This document shows, in pieces, positions 32,304 through 43,522 of a stretch of 64,000 bases of DNA. Position numbers and translations under genes: made by a program. Origin of the DNA: Microcoleus sp. CAWBG506 (GTDB taxonomy: Bacteria; Cyanobacteriota; Cyanobacteriia; Cyanobacteriales; Microcoleaceae); NCBI GenBank assembly GCA_020883125.1, contig JAHREW010000001.1, positions 13,560-77,559 on the forward strand, given 5' to 3'. The notes under the pieces were generated by a model. It had not been told where the DNA came from. It ran no database searches and saw only the letters and a program-made list of their open reading frames with translations. Each line of letters starts with the position of its first letter. Positions within the stretch are counted from its first letter, which is position 1.

Positions 32304-35300
32304 TTACTCAATTGACGATCGCAAATTCCTAGTTTCCAACTCCCGTTCAAAAGTCACCCGCACCTTTTCCCACTCTACTTCCGCTTCAAACAGCCAATCG
32401 CTGGCTATTCCAACATCAAAAGTCTGGCTCCCTCCCGACTCAACCGCCACACGGCTAATCGACTCCAACTCCTTACAAACTTCCGAAAAAGACACCGCTC
32501 CCAAATTACTGCTACTGGATTTGAGCGTGTGAGAAGCCAGCTTCAAACTGTCAGCATCGCCACTAAAAATAGCCTCTTTCATTGCTTCTAAATGTCGCGG
32601 TGCATCTAACAAATAGATATTAATTAAATCCGCCAAAAAATTCGGATCGTCATCATCATCTAGCTCGCTGAGATTTTGTAAAATTTGAAAATCTATCGGC
32701 GAAACATTTTCTGTTTTAACAATAGAAGAACCAGTCCCATAGCCACTTTCTAATTTGCGAGAGACACTGCCATTTTTGGACTCATTAACCGCAGTCACTC
32801 CATCCCGATTGAGAGGTTGACATTTACTCAGGGCGATCGCCAACTCTTCCCGACGGACAGGTTTAGTAATATAATCATCCATCCCCGCTGCCATACATTT
32901 TTCGCGATCGCCCTGCATCGCATTAGCAGTCATAGCAATAATTCTCGGCTTTTGGTGAGCCGGAAATTCCCGACAGATATGGCGCGTCGCTTCCAATCCA
33001 TCCATTTCCGGCATCTGCACATCCATGAGCACAACATCATAAGATTGTCGCTTCAGAATCTCCAAAACCTGCAACCCATTAGCAGCAATATCAGCCCGAT
33101 ATCCTATCCTATCGAGCAAATGTGTCGCCACTTTTTGATTTACCACATTATCCTCTGCCAGCAAAATCCGGATCGGAGCTCTCTTCGATCCATCCGGGGA
33201 GGAAATCGCCCCCTGTGTCAACACCACAGGAGTTGCCTGCACGCGCTGTTGTGCCTGGGAATTTTCAAAATACTGCAATCTTGAAGTCAAAGTCGCCACA
33301 CTTGAAACATCCCTCCGGCCATTTCTGGCAGCAACATAACCAAAAACTTGCATCAAAACATTATAAAACTGAGACTGTTTCAGAGGCTTAGTTAAAAAAG
33401 CAGCAAAATGCACTTCTGTAGTTTCCAATTTTTTCCAAACTTCCGCCTTACTCAAATAAGTAAATAGCACCAAAGGCAGTGGACTTTTGTGATTACTTTG
33501 AATATTTATCCCATTCCTATCTAGGCCTTCACCGTCGGCAAAAAAATTGCGCATTTCAAATTTACGAATTTCCACAGCCAGGGCTACACCATCCATATCT
33601 GATAAATTCATTGCCAAAATAGCCAAATCTATCTCGGAATTGTGTTGAATTATTTCCAACGCCTCAGCGGCAGAACTTGCCGTGACAGGTATCATACCCC
33701 ACGACTCAGCCTGGGCAATCAAAACTTGCCGATTAATTTCATGATTTTCCACAATTAACAGACGCTTTCCTATGACAAAATCGGGCTTTTGTTCCTCCGC
33801 ACTACCTTCGATCGCTTCTGCCATCAGTGTAAAATAAAAAATGGAACCCGTTCCCGATATCGACGGCTCTACAAATTCCGGAGGTGCTTGTCCCACCACA
33901 CTTTTTCTCAACTCAGGCAGTGATGTTTGGAAATGACTATTTGGTCTAGATACCTGACTAAAAACCCACATTTTACCAGACATCATATCGCTAAGACGCT
34001 GACTGATTGCCAGTCCCAAACCCGTGCCGCCGTATTGTCGAGTAGTTGAAGCATCGACTTGTGAAAAAGCTTTAAACAGCCGATCCATCCGGTCTGGTGG
34101 AATACCTATTCCCGTATCTTGGACAGCGAATTGAATTTCGTATTGTTTATTAACTGTTAAGTCTTCCTGGTTAATTACGAACTGTTCTTGTTCTAAATTA
34201 TTTTCATCTAACGGCGAATTTCCCACAGCATTGGGCTGAATTTCTCTAGCGGTACAACGTACCACTATTTCTCCTGATTCGGTAAATTTAACGGCATTTC
34301 CCAACAAATTCACTAATATTTGGCGCAGTCTAGTAACATCACCTAAAATCTTTTTAGGAACTGAATAATCAATTAAGTAAGCTAACTCTAAGCCTTTTTC
34401 GGAAGCTTTCGGTGCTAGCAATTCTAGAGATTCTTCTATACAGTTTTGTAATTCAAAAGGATGTTTTTCTAAATCTAATTTACCAGATTCTATTTTGGAA
34501 AAATCGAGGATGTCGTTAATAATAGTCAGTAAAGCATCGCCACTACTGCGAATCGTTTCGACAAAATCCCGCTGTTCAGGAGTCAGCGCCATATCTAGCA
34601 GCAAACCAGTCATGCCAATTACTGCATTCATGGGAGTGCGGATTTCGTGACTCATGGTAGCTAAAAATTCGCTCTTGGCTTGGTTAGCAACTTCCGCTGC
34701 TTGTCGGGCTTGATCTAAAGCTTCATTTTGCTCTGCCAGTTGCTGCTGTCGCTCAACTTCTTTTTCTAAAAGCTTTGCTTGAGCTAAAGTAATGCCGACT
34801 TGAGCGGCAACATCTTCTAAAAGTTCTATTTCGTCTGGATTCCATTGACGAGTTGCATCGCACTGGTGCAAAGTAATAATTCCGTTGGGTTTGTTTTGAT
34901 AGGAAGTGCGAACTGCTAGCATAGATTTCAGTCCGATGCGGCGACACATGGGTACTGAGGATTCGAGCAAAGGATCGGCAAACACATCGGGAGATGCTAG
35001 GGCTACATCTTCGGAAAGGAGTTTTTCGGTATAGGGGTTGTAAGTTACCGAGAGTTCTAAATCTAAAGCTGATTCGTAGGCTGGTTCTAAGTATTCTGCG
35101 ACGCAAGGAAGGTGGGCATAGGGCTCGACTAGATAGGTGTGAATTGTACAGCGATTGACACCAAATACGCGGCCGATTTGGGTGGCGGTTGTTTGGACAA
35201 TTTCTTGGGTATCTAAGGTCGATCGCACTTTTTGAGTGATTTGTTTGAGCAACAAAACTCGCTGGTATTGCCGCTGCAAAGTTAGCTCTCGTTCCTCGCG

Positions 35301-37790
35301 GGCAATTTCCGAGCCGATGTAATTCCCCATCAACTTTAAGATTTCTAAATTGAGGGGTTTTATAGGAGGTTTAGCGGTGCGGGATGTAAAGCTCAAGGTG
35401 CCAAAAACTCGACCGCCTACCATTACCCGCGTACCCATAAATGCCTCCAGCCGACGCACTGTGTAAGCCGGGTGGTGTCGCCACTGAGTAGTACCCGCCG
35501 ATTCGATGGAAATGGGTTCTGGCGATCGCAACACCTCTCGTTCAAAAGTTCTACTTAAAGCAAAACCGTCTCCTTTGGCAAATCCGAAGGGAAAATCTTC
35601 TGGTAAATAAGTTGCCATCACTTCGTAGCGATCGCCCAAAACCCGTCCCAACAGCCCAATATCCATGCCAAACTGACTGCAACCCATTGCCAGCAGCCTC
35701 GCCGTGCGCTCATCAAAGGAGCCTTGAGAGCTCACCATTACCTCGTAGAGCGCTCGAATTGCCCTTTCACTTTCCCGGAGTTCCTCAACCCCTTCGACAC
35801 GGCGGCTGACATCATGCAAAGTACCCAAAATTCCAACAATTTCACCTTCGGAATTCAGTCTCGCCTGGGCAAATATTTCCACTGAAATAAAGCCGGAACA
35901 ACTTTTATTGTCTAACTCATCAAAACCGATAGGATACCTTTTCAAAAATTGCACTTCTCGCCGATGAAATTCTGACTTGCGCGCCACCAAAGAATCGAAT
36001 AATTTGGCACACTGCTGTCGCTCATTGATGTGTATCCAATCTAAAAAATGAGTTTGTAAACTTTCTGCCACTGAATAACCAGTCATGTCCGCCCAAGCAC
36101 GGCTCAGGAATGTCCAAGCCCCTCGCACATCCATCTGAAAAATTACAGTTGCTTTCAGAGAGTCAAATATTTCTGATTGCTGCTGCTCGCTTTCGCGGAG
36201 TTTTACCTCTAACTCCTTCTTTTGAGTAATATCTGTATGAGTTCCCACCATCCGCAGTGGTTTTCCCTCAGCATTTCGCAAAAGCTGACCCCGGTTGAGC
36301 AGCCAAATAATGCTACCGTCTTTGGATTGCATCCGGTATTCTGTTACAAACTCCGCTGTTTTTCCGGCTAGGTGATCTTCTACAACTGCTTTGACTAAAT
36401 CCAGATCGTCGGGGTGAATTCGGTTCCACCATTCGGAACTGCGGTGGTCGATTTCACTCTCAGAGTAACCCAGCATTTGTTTCCAGCGATCGGAATAAAA
36501 ACACTCATCAGTTTCAATATTCCAATTCCAAATCCCTTGATTGTTGATTTGAAGCGCCAGATTTGCGAGGTCGGAACTTTTTTGAGAGATTTGTTCAATT
36601 TCTTGGCGATGCACCGCCGCCATTTTTATTTGTGCAGATATTTTTTTATATTGGGTGCTGGTAGATTCTAGCTGGCGCTGCAAAGCGATTAAACCCGAAT
36701 GGAGAGACTTTGAATCCAGGGCTTGCAATAGGATGGTTTTAGGATTAACAATACCGATCGGGTGACTATTTTCGTTGACAACTAATAAAGGCAGTTGGCA
36801 GTAGGTTTTTTGCAAAAGACCGATCGCTGTTTCCAGAGTTTGGTAAGGCCGTATCAGGGCTGGCGGGCTGCTGCAAACCGTTCCCGCTTTAGTTTGGTTA
36901 GAGTCTATTCCCAGTGCTTGCAGCAGCACAATATCGCGGGTACTGACCACCCCAATCAGCTTGTTGTTGGTAAATTTTGAATTCTGAGTCGTCCCCGTCG
37001 CATTTTGTTCAGCGGTTTCGGCGATCAATACATAGTTAACATTGTTTCTGAACATCAGTTGCGCCAAGTAACGAACTGAAGCACTCGCCGGAGCGTGTAT
37101 AATCCGGGAGGCAGCGATGCGAGGGATTTGATAAAGTTTAATTGAGTTAGCTGGCAACTCTAATTTCGGATGCAAACTTGGCGCTGGCGGAGGGGGTGCC
37201 AATACCGTTTGAGATGACGAAACGCTACTAACTGCTTTTTTTTTCGAGTTCCCAGCATCCTGTAACATTTCTAGCAAACTTTGAGTGCTAATGATACCGA
37301 CAAGTTCGTCAACTTCGTTGACAATTGGCAAGTGGCCTATTTGGTTTTTTTCCAGCAGACTTCCCAAGGCGAAAATGTCGGTAATTTGCGATTCTCTGGC
37401 TACAGTTACCGTTCTGATCATAATTTGTTCGATCGCAAATCCTTTCAAAGAAGCGCCGATCGAATTTAGCTGTACAATATCTCGTTCTGTGATGATACCC
37501 AGCACTGGGCCATCAGCCGGATAGCTTGGTTTTGAGCTCTTGAGACTCCGCCCATTTAAATCTGAGTGTACCGGACGGGGTACGGTATCGTAAAAACCTA
37601 AATTTTTCCTTGCTGGTGCTGCTTTCGGGTCCGTCCAAGTTTCTCGTTGAAAATTCCCGTGCTGTTCTAGCACTAGCACGTAACTCGCCCCCGTGCGACT
37701 CATCAGTTCTATCGCCTCTTCTATGGGTGTCTGAGGCGTTACAATGAGGGGATTCCGGTTAATTACCTGATTGAGGGAGGGAATAAACAT
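32304..37790 (-). CDS. CBS-PAS-GAF hybrid histidine kinase with two receivers and HPt
   Basis: 1828 residues, apparently cytosolic (no membrane segment seen). Two CBS pairs (~5-190 and ~225-360) are followed by two PAS domains (~410-660; [25 protein letters not shown] and [16 protein letters not shown]) and two GAF domains (~680-990). HisKA has its phosphoacceptor histidine in [12 protein letters not shown] near 1047, and HATPase shows [18 protein letters not shown] and [11 protein letters not shown] receiver near 1320-1460 is degenerate ([12 protein letters not shown], with Ala at the phospho-Asp position near 1393). A second receiver is intact ([13 protein letters not shown], Asp near 1589). 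A C-terminal HPt follows with His in [14 protein letters not shown] near 1753. It is probably an energy- or ligand-sensing phosphorelay hub through the CBS domains. The output regulator is unknown. Confidence 0.93.
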   Translation of the reverse strand: MFIPSLNQVINRNPLIVTPQTPIEEAIELMSRTGASYVLVLEQHGNFQRETWTDPKAAPARKNLGFYDTVPRPVHSDLNGRSLKSSKPSYPADGPVLGIITERDIVQLNSIGASLKGFAIEQIMIRTVTVARESQITDIFALGSLLEKNQIGHLPIVNEVDELVGIISTQSLLEMLQDAGNSKKKAVSSVSSSQTVLAPPPPAPSLHPKLELPANSIKLYQIPRIAASRIIHAPASASVRYLAQLMFRNNVNYVLIAETAEQNATGTTQNSKFTNNKLIGVVSTRDIVLLQALGIDSNQTKAGTVCSSPPALIRPYQTLETAIGLLQKTYCQLPLLVVNENSHPIGIVNPKTILLQALDSKSLHSGLIALQRQLESTSTQYKKISAQIKMAAVHRQEIEQISQKSSDLANLALQINNQGIWNWNIETDECFYSDRWKQMLGYSESEIDHRSSEWWNRIHPDDLDLVKAVVEDHLAGKTAEFVTEYRMQSKDGSIIWLLNRGQLLRNAEGKPLRMVGTHTDITQKKELEVKLRESEQQQSEIFDSLKATVIFQMDVRGAWTFLSRAWADMTGYSVAESLQTHFLDWIHINERQQCAKLFDSLVARKSEFHRREVQFLKRYPIGFDELDNKSCSGFISVEIFAQARLNSEGEIVGILGTLHDVSRRVEGVEELRESERAIRALYEVMVSSQGSFDERTARLLAMGCSQFGMDIGLLGRVLGDRYEVMATYLPEDFPFGFAKGDGFALSRTFEREVLRSPEPISIESAGTTQWRHHPAYTVRRLEAFMGTRVMVGGRVFGTLSFTSRTAKPPIKPLNLEILKLMGNYIGSEIAREERELTLQRQYQRVLLLKQITQKVRSTLDTQEIVQTTATQIGRVFGVNRCTIHTYLVEPYAHLPCVAEYLEPAYESALDLELSVTYNPYTEKLLSEDVALASPDVFADPLLESSVPMCRRIGLKSMLAVRTSYQNKPNGIITLHQCDATRQWNPDEIELLEDVAAQVGITLAQAKLLEKEVERQQQLAEQNEALDQARQAAEVANQAKSEFLATMSHEIRTPMNAVIGMTGLLLDMALTPEQRDFVETIRSSGDALLTIINDILDFSKIESGKLDLEKHPFELQNCIEESLELLAPKASEKGLELAYLIDYSVPKKILGDVTRLRQILVNLLGNAVKFTESGEIVVRCTAREIQPNAVGNSPLDENNLEQEQFVINQEDLTVNKQYEIQFAVQDTGIGIPPDRMDRLFKAFSQVDASTTRQYGGTGLGLAISQRLSDMMSGKMWVFSQVSRPNSHFQTSLPELRKSVVGQAPPEFVEPSISGTGSIFYFTLMAEAIEGSAEEQKPDFVIGKRLLIVENHEINRQVLIAQAESWGMIPVTASSAAEALEIIQHNSEIDLAILAMNLSDMDGVALAVEIRKFEMRNFFADGEGLDRNGINIQSNHKSPLPLVLFTYLSKAEVWKKLETTEVHFAAFLTKPLKQSQFYNVLMQVFGYVAARNGRRDVSSVATLTSRLQYFENSQAQQRVQATPVVLTQGAISSPDGSKRAPIRILLAEDNVVNQKVATHLLDRIGYRADIAANGLQVLEILKRQSYDVVLMDVQMPEMDGLEATRHICREFPAHQKPRIIAMTANAMQGDREKCMAAGMDDYITKPVRREELAIALSKCQPLNRDGVTAVNESKNGSVSRKLESGYGTGSSIVKTENVSPIDFQILQNLSELDDDDDPNFLADLINIYLLDAPRHLEAMKEAIFSGDADSLKLASHTLKSSSSNLGAVSFSEVCKELESISRVAVESGGSQTFDVGIASDWLFEAEVEWEKVRVTFERELETRNLRSSIE

Positions 37791-38525
37791 CAGGGGGCAT
37801 AGGAGTGATATTGGTTAGAAAACCGCGACATCGTAAAGGTTCAGATATTTGGCCGCCGCCAATAGATGCTGACGGCTCTGGTAGTCGGGGTAATTGTCAG
37901 GATTTTGGCATCATAAACTTATGCGGTAACACTAGACCCAAAATCTCCGATTTTTTTGATTATAAGCGACACTACCAATTGTCTTAACTTTAATCTTCCT
38001 TTTGACTCTATCAAAGATTATACTAGAGGACTGTACTTTCCTGGTTAACTCTCTCACCTTTTTGTGGACCATACCGTAATTGCTTTCACCTAGGGAAGGG
38101 AACTCCCTGGAGTTGTGTCAGAGGTCTGAGACCTCAACACTCAGAATTAACCAGGGATGGTCTGGCGATCGCCACCGGACGCATTTAAGTATTTGTACCG
38201 TAAAATAAGTATCACCAAGTAAGGTGGAGTAAAGCAATAACAGAAGTAATACCACTATTTTTAATTTTTAAATAAATCGCATAAATTTTTATCATTTTTT
38301 TCATAAAAAAATGATAAAAATTTATAGCCAAGTCTGAATTAGCGCTGTATTTATTAAGTTGACATGAGTTATATTTCCTCAAGTTAAACAAGCTTGAGGA
38401 AAGGTTATTTACGAAATTTACACTAAAATTTATGACCAAATCCCCATAGCTATACAGCCTCGTGCGATCGCAGCAAAATTTAGGTACGCTATCCTGTAAT
38501 TGTACCTATCTAAACCATTGATACC
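37791..38525. other. 735-bp divergent intergenic region with inverted repeats
   Basis: No gene was found. CCTGGTTAA at 38040-38048 and TTAACCAGG at 38147-38155 bracket a ~100-bp segment that contains a GAGGTCT-G-AGACCTC hairpin near 38120, probably a small mobile element. A perfect 21-bp hairpin follows at 38281. Promoters for both flanking signalling genes must lie here. Confidence 0.6.
38281..38325. repeat. Perfect 21-bp AT-rich hairpin with 3-nt loop
   Basis: ATAAATTTTTATCATTTTTTT pairs with its exact complement across the loop CAT (stems 38281-38301 and 38305-38325). An uninterrupted stem this long is rare. It has T runs in either direction, so it could terminate transcription bidirectionally or be a cruciform-forming site. 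Confidence 0.85.
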
Positions 38526-39020
38526 ATGTCTGTCGATCGCCTGCAAAAAATTGTTGATAGCTTGACAGTTCGTCTCAAGCGCGATGTATTAGTTGAAAAA
38601 TCCCTATACGAAATTCGAGAAGTCTTACAAAGCGATCGCGCCATACTCTACTATTTTTACAGACAGTGGCATGGTCAAGTTACCTGCGAGATGTTAAGTG
38701 CGATCGAACTGTCAATTTTAGGTTCCACCGGGCCTAGTGACTGTTTTAACGGCGAATATGCTACTTTGTACCAAGGGGGTAGAGTCAGAGCAATTACAGA
38801 TATTGAACTAGAACCAATTCACGAATGTCACCGAGATTTTCTGCGTAGCCTGAAGGTTCGCGCTAATTTAGCAGTCCCAATTTTAACTGCGAAGGGGCTT
38901 TGGGGACTGTTAATTGCTCATCAGTGCACCGGGCCACGCATTTGGTCGCGATCGGATATTGAATTCATGCAGACACAAGCACAAAATATAGCCATGTCTC
39001 CCACAGTTCAAAATAGCTAA
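38526..39020 (+). CDS. Single-GAF protein, probable stand-alone cyanobacteriochrome
   Basis: 164 residues consisting of one GAF domain only. It carries cyanobacteriochrome hallmarks: SDCFNGEYATLYQGGRVRAI with Cys73 at the place of the DXCF cysteine, ECHRDFLRSLKVRANLAVPI with Cys101-His102 at the canonical bilin-binding site, and GLWGLLIAHQCTGPRIW. The two cysteines are 28 residues apart, the same spacing as in DXCF-type proteins such as TePixJ. The aspartate is at -1 rather than -2 from Cys73. No output domain follows; the protein ends about 15 residues after the GAF. It could signal through partners, perhaps the divergent hybrid kinase. A non-photosensory GAF is the alternative. Confidence 0.8.
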   Translation: MSVDRLQKIVDSLTVRLKRDVLVEKSLYEIREVLQSDRAILYYFYRQWHGQVTCEMLSAIELSILGSTGPSDCFNGEYATLYQGGRVRAITDIELEPIHECHRDFLRSLKVRANLAVPILTAKGLWGLLIAHQCTGPRIWSRSDIEFMQTQAQNIAMSPTVQNS

Positions 39021-39128
39021 ACATCACACCAATCACCCCTAATTCTTCAATCTCCATGGGCTGCTGAATCGTGATGCGCTCTTTGATAGCGAGCGCAAGT
39101 TTAGATTATGTTTGGGTGATGATAAGTA

Positions 39129-39172
39129 GAAGGAAGAAGATCGATGTGAAGAAGGAAGAAGATCGATGTGAA
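39129..39172. repeat. Two exact copies of a 22-bp direct repeat
   Basis: GAAGGAAGAAGATCGATGTG plus AA occurs twice in tandem in the gap between the GAF gene and the FAD oxidoreductase gene. No coding signal was seen. Confidence 0.8.
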
Positions 39173-39299
39173 GAAGACTTATGCAGTCAGCTTTTCGGTC
39201 ATCCGTATTTTACGTTTAATTAAGTGGATTTTACTTAGTTGAGCGATCGCCCATACACAAAAGATGCGCGATCGCCTCCGTGGTCACCATTACCCAATC

Positions 39300-40751
39300 T
39301 CAACTAGACTGCGAAATCAAATCCGAATCCTTTTTTTCCTTCGATCGATCTACTGAAAAATCTTCATAGTACGAGCGTTCAGTATTCACATCCCACAAAT
39401 CGTGCTTTTCCCCCAAAATATTTCTCACAGCCAATATCCCCGTTAGCATAGAATGGTCTTGATTATTGTATCGGTGCATACCATTACGCCCGATCGTCTG
39501 CAAATTCTCAATTCCCTTCAAAAAACATTCCAGAACCTGCAAGTGTCCCCGATATTCGCCATCATAAACTGGATAAGCTTTGAGTTGCCGTATCACAACT
39601 CCATCCTCAACATCCGCAGATTTTGCTAAACCCAAACCAACCAACTCGCGACTTGCCAATTCCACAAGTTCCGCATCCGACATTTCCCAAATCTCGTCAC
39701 CTACACTACAGAAATATTCCATTCCCAAACAACTTTTGCTAGCGTCTGGAACTAAAGCAGCACTCCAATTCTTGAAATTTTGAATTCGTCCCACCTTAAC
39801 TTCGGGAGAGTGAATATAAATCCAGTTGTCGGGAAACAAATCTGGGCGATCGACAATCAGCGATACAATCAAAAAATCTCGATATTTGAGCGATCGCGCC
39901 GCGTGCAAAACCTCTGGTGGCGGTGGCGGATCCATTCTTGCTACCAGCGCCGATATCGGCATACTCGTCACAAAATTATCCGCCGAAAATTGCACTAATT
40001 CGCCATTATGTTCAGCAGTAATACTTTTAATTTTATTTCCTTCACGCTCCAAGCTAACTACTTTAGTATCGAGGTAAACTTTCCCCTCTTTACTTTCCAC
40101 AGCTTCCGCGAACTTTTCCCACATCATCCCCGGCCCCAAAGCCGGATAATCAAACTCTTTAATTAAAGTTTTAGTATCATTGCTACCAAACAAAGCATTA
40201 ACAATTGCTGTCTTCAATGACAATCCTTTAATTCGCTGTGCAGCCCAATCTGCTTGAATTTCCGAACAGGGAATGCCCCAAACTTTTTCAGTGTAAGTTT
40301 TGAAAAATGTTTTGTATAGTCGTTCCCCAAAACGATTAATCACCCACTGTTCAAAAGTTTTTTCTTCAGGAAGTGGCTGAATTCTCACTTTCAGATAGCT
40401 CAACAAAATTAGCATACTTTCAAATATGCCCAAATTAAATAGAGTATTGAAGGCACTTATCGGATAATCAAAAAAACGACCTCGATAATAAATTCTGGAC
40501 AATCGTGGCACTTTGATAAAATCATTACCCAGCACCTCTTGCCACAACTGCTGCACAGCAGCAACTTTAGTATAAAAACGGTGGCCACCAATGTCGAAAC
40601 GATAGCCCTTGTAAGTTTCGGTGCGAGCTATTCCCCCAACTTTATCACCTTTTTCTAATACCACAGGGATGATACCTTGCTTGACTAGCTCGTAGGCTGC
40701 GGTCAAACCGGCAGGTCCAGCACCGACGATCGCAACAGGATAATGTTTCAC
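39300..40751 (-). CDS. FAD-dependent oxidoreductase (amine oxidase / UDP-galactopyranose mutase-like)
   Basis: 483 residues. The N-terminal dinucleotide fold VAIVGAGPAGLTAAYELVKQG is followed by VLEKGDKVGGIARTETYKGYRFDIGGHRFYTK, a pattern shared by protoporphyrinogen/amine-oxidase-like and UDP-galactopyranose mutase-like flavoproteins. C-terminal FAD contacts are in YPVYDGEYRGHLQVLECFL and TIGRNGMHRYNNQDHSM. Such genes are frequent in polysaccharide clusters, and its neighbour on the same strand is a GT2 gene. The substrate is unknown. Confidence 0.85.
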   Translation of the reverse strand: MKHYPVAIVGAGPAGLTAAYELVKQGIIPVVLEKGDKVGGIARTETYKGYRFDIGGHRFYTKVAAVQQLWQEVLGNDFIKVPRLSRIYYRGRFFDYPISAFNTLFNLGIFESMLILLSYLKVRIQPLPEEKTFEQWVINRFGERLYKTFFKTYTEKVWGIPCSEIQADWAAQRIKGLSLKTAIVNALFGSNDTKTLIKEFDYPALGPGMMWEKFAEAVESKEGKVYLDTKVVSLEREGNKIKSITAEHNGELVQFSADNFVTSMPISALVARMDPPPPPEVLHAARSLKYRDFLIVSLIVDRPDLFPDNWIYIHSPEVKVGRIQNFKNWSAALVPDASKSCLGMEYFCSVGDEIWEMSDAELVELASRELVGLGLAKSADVEDGVVIRQLKAYPVYDGEYRGHLQVLECFLKGIENLQTIGRNGMHRYNNQDHSMLTGILAVRNILGEKHDLWDVNTERSYYEDFSVDRSKEKKDSDLISQSS

Positions 40752-40868
40752 ACTTGCCTACCTCTAGTTTTTTATATGACTATCTAATGCTGTTATAACT
40801 TGTGAACTTAGTAGATGCACCCGTGAATACCCTGAGACATTATCGATCGATTGAAACATTTACCTTCT

Positions 40869-41921
40869 TCAGTTGGTCTTGAGCGGTTGAGCAGATACTG
40901 GCAAGCTAACCTTGACAGTCAAGGGCTTTTTTTGGGACAACACATGGCGAGCAGTGCCGATCGCAAAGCCTAGTCCGCTGTAAAAGTAGTAAAGCCAGTG
41001 CCAAGGAATTGTTTTGAGCGCGAACATCATACCATGTTTCCGCCAAAAAAAGCCGTAAAGCGGAGCATTAATTACTACCAGCGGTACAGCCAGCAAGCTA
41101 GCCAATATCAGACAGCCGATCGACCACCAAGTACCCAAAAATGAGAGTAACATGGCATAAGTTAAAACTATGCTGAGGCGGCTCGAAACTTGCAAGTTGA
41201 GGTCATTGTTCAATTTGCGATCGCGCCAAATCAACTCAGTCCAAGGCAATGCTCGGTAGAAAAAATCAGCTCTCAGTAACGAAATCGGTTCCCACCGTTT
41301 TAAGTGTTTCACCTGTAATGTTTTACACAACCTAATTCTGTAACCTGCTTGTTTCAAACGGTAGCCTAGTTCAATATCTTCGATCGAAGGTCGGCGATAA
41401 CTTTCATTAAAGCCACCCATCTGCAAAAAAATTTCCCGGCGGATCAATCCACAAGCACCCCAAAAAGTCGAAGCTTCTTCATTACCTGTTTGGTGGACGT
41501 AGTGGTGCATCAGATTTCTATATTGCGACAAAAAACCTGGATCTCCAGGAGCATCGTCGTAAGAACCAATTGCCGCAGCTAAATAAGGGTTATTTTTGAA
41601 TACCGAAATTGCGTAGCCTATAGCTTCTGGACAAACAGCCACATCAGCATCCACGAAAAACAGAATATCTCCCTTCGCAGCCTGAGCGCCCAAATTCCTG
41701 GCCCGCGCCGGCCCCCCGGATTCTGGAATTCTGATTAATTTAGCACCAAATTCCTTTGCCAAACGCCAGGAACCATCGCTGTCCCCATCTGCTACTACAA
41801 TAATCTCCATCGGTCTCGGTACAGCTCGATCCAGTTTTGACAAACAGGTGCGGAAGTAAGCCCCGCCGTTGTGGACTGGGATAATCACGGATACAGTTGG
41901 TTCAGGAGTATAAATCATCAC
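40869..41921 (-). CDS. Glycosyltransferase family 2 with C-terminal membrane segments
   Basis: 350 residues. GT-A domain: VSVIIPVHNGGAYFRTCLSKL, IIVVADGDSDGSW, RARNLGAQAAKGDILFFVDADVAV (the DXD), WGACGLIRREIFLQMGGFNESY and EDIELGYRLKQAGY. Two to three hydrophobic segments follow (LSIVLTYAMLLSFLGTWWSIG, CLILASLLAVPLVVI), placing it at the inner membrane. Probably an extracellular polysaccharide or lipid glycosyltransferase. It lies upstream of the FAD gene on the same strand, about 117 bp away, so the two may form an operon. Confidence 0.93.
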   Translation of the reverse strand: MMIYTPEPTVSVIIPVHNGGAYFRTCLSKLDRAVPRPMEIIVVADGDSDGSWRLAKEFGAKLIRIPESGGPARARNLGAQAAKGDILFFVDADVAVCPEAIGYAISVFKNNPYLAAAIGSYDDAPGDPGFLSQYRNLMHHYVHQTGNEEASTFWGACGLIRREIFLQMGGFNESYRRPSIEDIELGYRLKQAGYRIRLCKTLQVKHLKRWEPISLLRADFFYRALPWTELIWRDRKLNNDLNLQVSSRLSIVLTYAMLLSFLGTWWSIGCLILASLLAVPLVVINAPLYGFFWRKHGMMFALKTIPWHWLYYFYSGLGFAIGTARHVLSQKKPLTVKVSLPVSAQPLKTN

Positions 41922-42375
41922 CTAATTTCTTTAATTTTCCTAGCACAAACTTCGGTTAATTTTACAGATGCTACTTTACACAGGATAAAGACAGCTCTAC
42001 TTTTTACTCAACAACCCGACCTTTGTTTCTCTTCAACGGCATTTTTTTCTGGGGCCTGTCGCTGCTTTTTCCCCAATTGCTACCCGTATTTTACGCCGGA
42101 TTTGGCGCACACTGGTAGTATAAAAGCAACAGCTTTACAAAATCTTTAAAAATACCATGATTTGTGTAAACCTGATAACAAGCACGCTCCATCCTCTTCT
42201 GTGACTCTGTTGACAGACACCAAATTGCGAGGGCGAACTCCATTAAACGTATAAAAAAGCACATATACCAGAGATGCTTTTTGACAGTGTACGATCGACC
42301 TTTAGTCGTTTCCTAACATACCATTAGCTCAGCCTTTTTACTCCACAATTTTACCAAAACCAGTTTAGACCATAT
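41922..42375. other. Intergenic region between divergent GT2 genes
   Basis: 454 bp. Nothing convincing beyond promoter space: no repeat of note, RNA gene or small ORF. Confidence 0.5.
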
Positions 42376-43485
42376 ATGAACATTTCCCACAACGATTTAG
42401 ATTTGCCTTTAATTTCCGTCATCATACCTGCTTACAACGCTGAAAATTTTATTGCCAAAACACTCTTATCTGTATCATCTCAAACTTATCAAAACATAGA
42501 AATATTAGTTGTTAACGATGGGTCTACAGACACCACCGCAGACATAATCAAATCTTTCGCCAAAAAAGATAAGCGAGTTATCCTATTGGAACAATCAAAT
42601 GCAGGCGTAGCAACCGCGCGCAACCTCGCCATCGAAAAATCGAGAGGCGAATATATTGCTCCCATCGATGCCGACGATATTTGGTATCCTCAAAACCTAG
42701 AAAAACAATTAGACTGCTTAAGGAAATCAGAGCCATCCGTAGGAGTGGTCTATTCGTGGTCCCTTGATATCAACGAACAAGACTTACTCACAGGTGGATT
42801 TTACAACTCTATCGTAGAAGGAGAAGTTTACACAGCTTTAGTTTATAAATATTTTATGGGTAATGCGAGTTCATGTCTGATCCGCCGGATTTGTTTCGAG
42901 AAAGTCGGCGGTTACAATAGCCAATTGAAAGCCGAAAATGCCCAAGGCTGCGAAGACTTGGAACTTTTCCTCCGCATCGCTGAACATTATCAATTTAAAG
43001 TAGTACCAGAATTTTTAGTTGGTTATCGACAGATTCCCAGCAGTATGTCTTGTAACTATGCAGCAATGGCAAAATCTCACTCTTTAATTATGGCAGATGT
43101 GCGGGAGCAGCATCCTGACATTCCTGCCAAGATTTATCGCTGGTCAAACAGCAGTTTTTATATGTACAATTTAGCAATAAAAAGCAACCGTAACGGCAAC
43201 CATTTGAGTACATTATTTTGGCTCTATCGAGCTTTTAAAGAAGATTTATTCATGACTCTTTTGCGTCACAATTTTTATATTTTGTGTATGGAAAGTATCT
43301 TAAGAATTCTAGTTAAACCATTTACTCAATCTGGGTTAGAGTTGAAACAACAATTGCCATCCAGTGAAGGAACAACAATGGCCACCATCAACCAGCGAAC
43401 CAGGATTCACAAAATACTCCCGTCCCAGGTGTATGAAAGAATGCGATTCAATCGTTTAGCAAATCGAGCTATGGAAGAAGGTTAA
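42376..43485 (+). CDS. Glycosyltransferase family 2
   Basis: 369 residues. The GT-A domain occupies the first ~220 residues: ISVIIPAYNAENFIAKTLLSV, ILVVNDGSTDTTADII, GVATARNLAIEKSRGEYIAPIDADDIW (the DXD), MGNASSCLIRRICFEKVGGYNSQL and CEDLELFLRIAEHYQF. The C-terminal ~150 residues are helical and not recognised. It lacks a clear membrane helix, so it may be cytosolic or peripheral. It is divergent from the other GT2 gene and convergent with dps, with a MITE in between. Confidence 0.92.
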   Translation: MNISHNDLDLPLISVIIPAYNAENFIAKTLLSVSSQTYQNIEILVVNDGSTDTTADIIKSFAKKDKRVILLEQSNAGVATARNLAIEKSRGEYIAPIDADDIWYPQNLEKQLDCLRKSEPSVGVVYSWSLDINEQDLLTGGFYNSIVEGEVYTALVYKYFMGNASSCLIRRICFEKVGGYNSQLKAENAQGCEDLELFLRIAEHYQFKVVPEFLVGYRQIPSSMSCNYAAMAKSHSLIMADVREQHPDIPAKIYRWSNSSFYMYNLAIKSNRNGNHLSTLFWLYRAFKEDLFMTLLRHNFYILCMESILRILVKPFTQSGLELKQQLPSSEGTTMATINQRTRIHKILPSQVYERMRFNRLANRAMEEG

Positions 43486-43522
43486 AGAAACGAAAAGTTA
43501 TTTTCCTTTTTCCTTCTACTTA

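Noticed and set aside
34753..35106. 117-codon basic ORF within the large hybrid kinase
   Set aside because: Same-strand shadow of the GAF region with Arg/Ser-rich composition typical of an out-of-frame reading.
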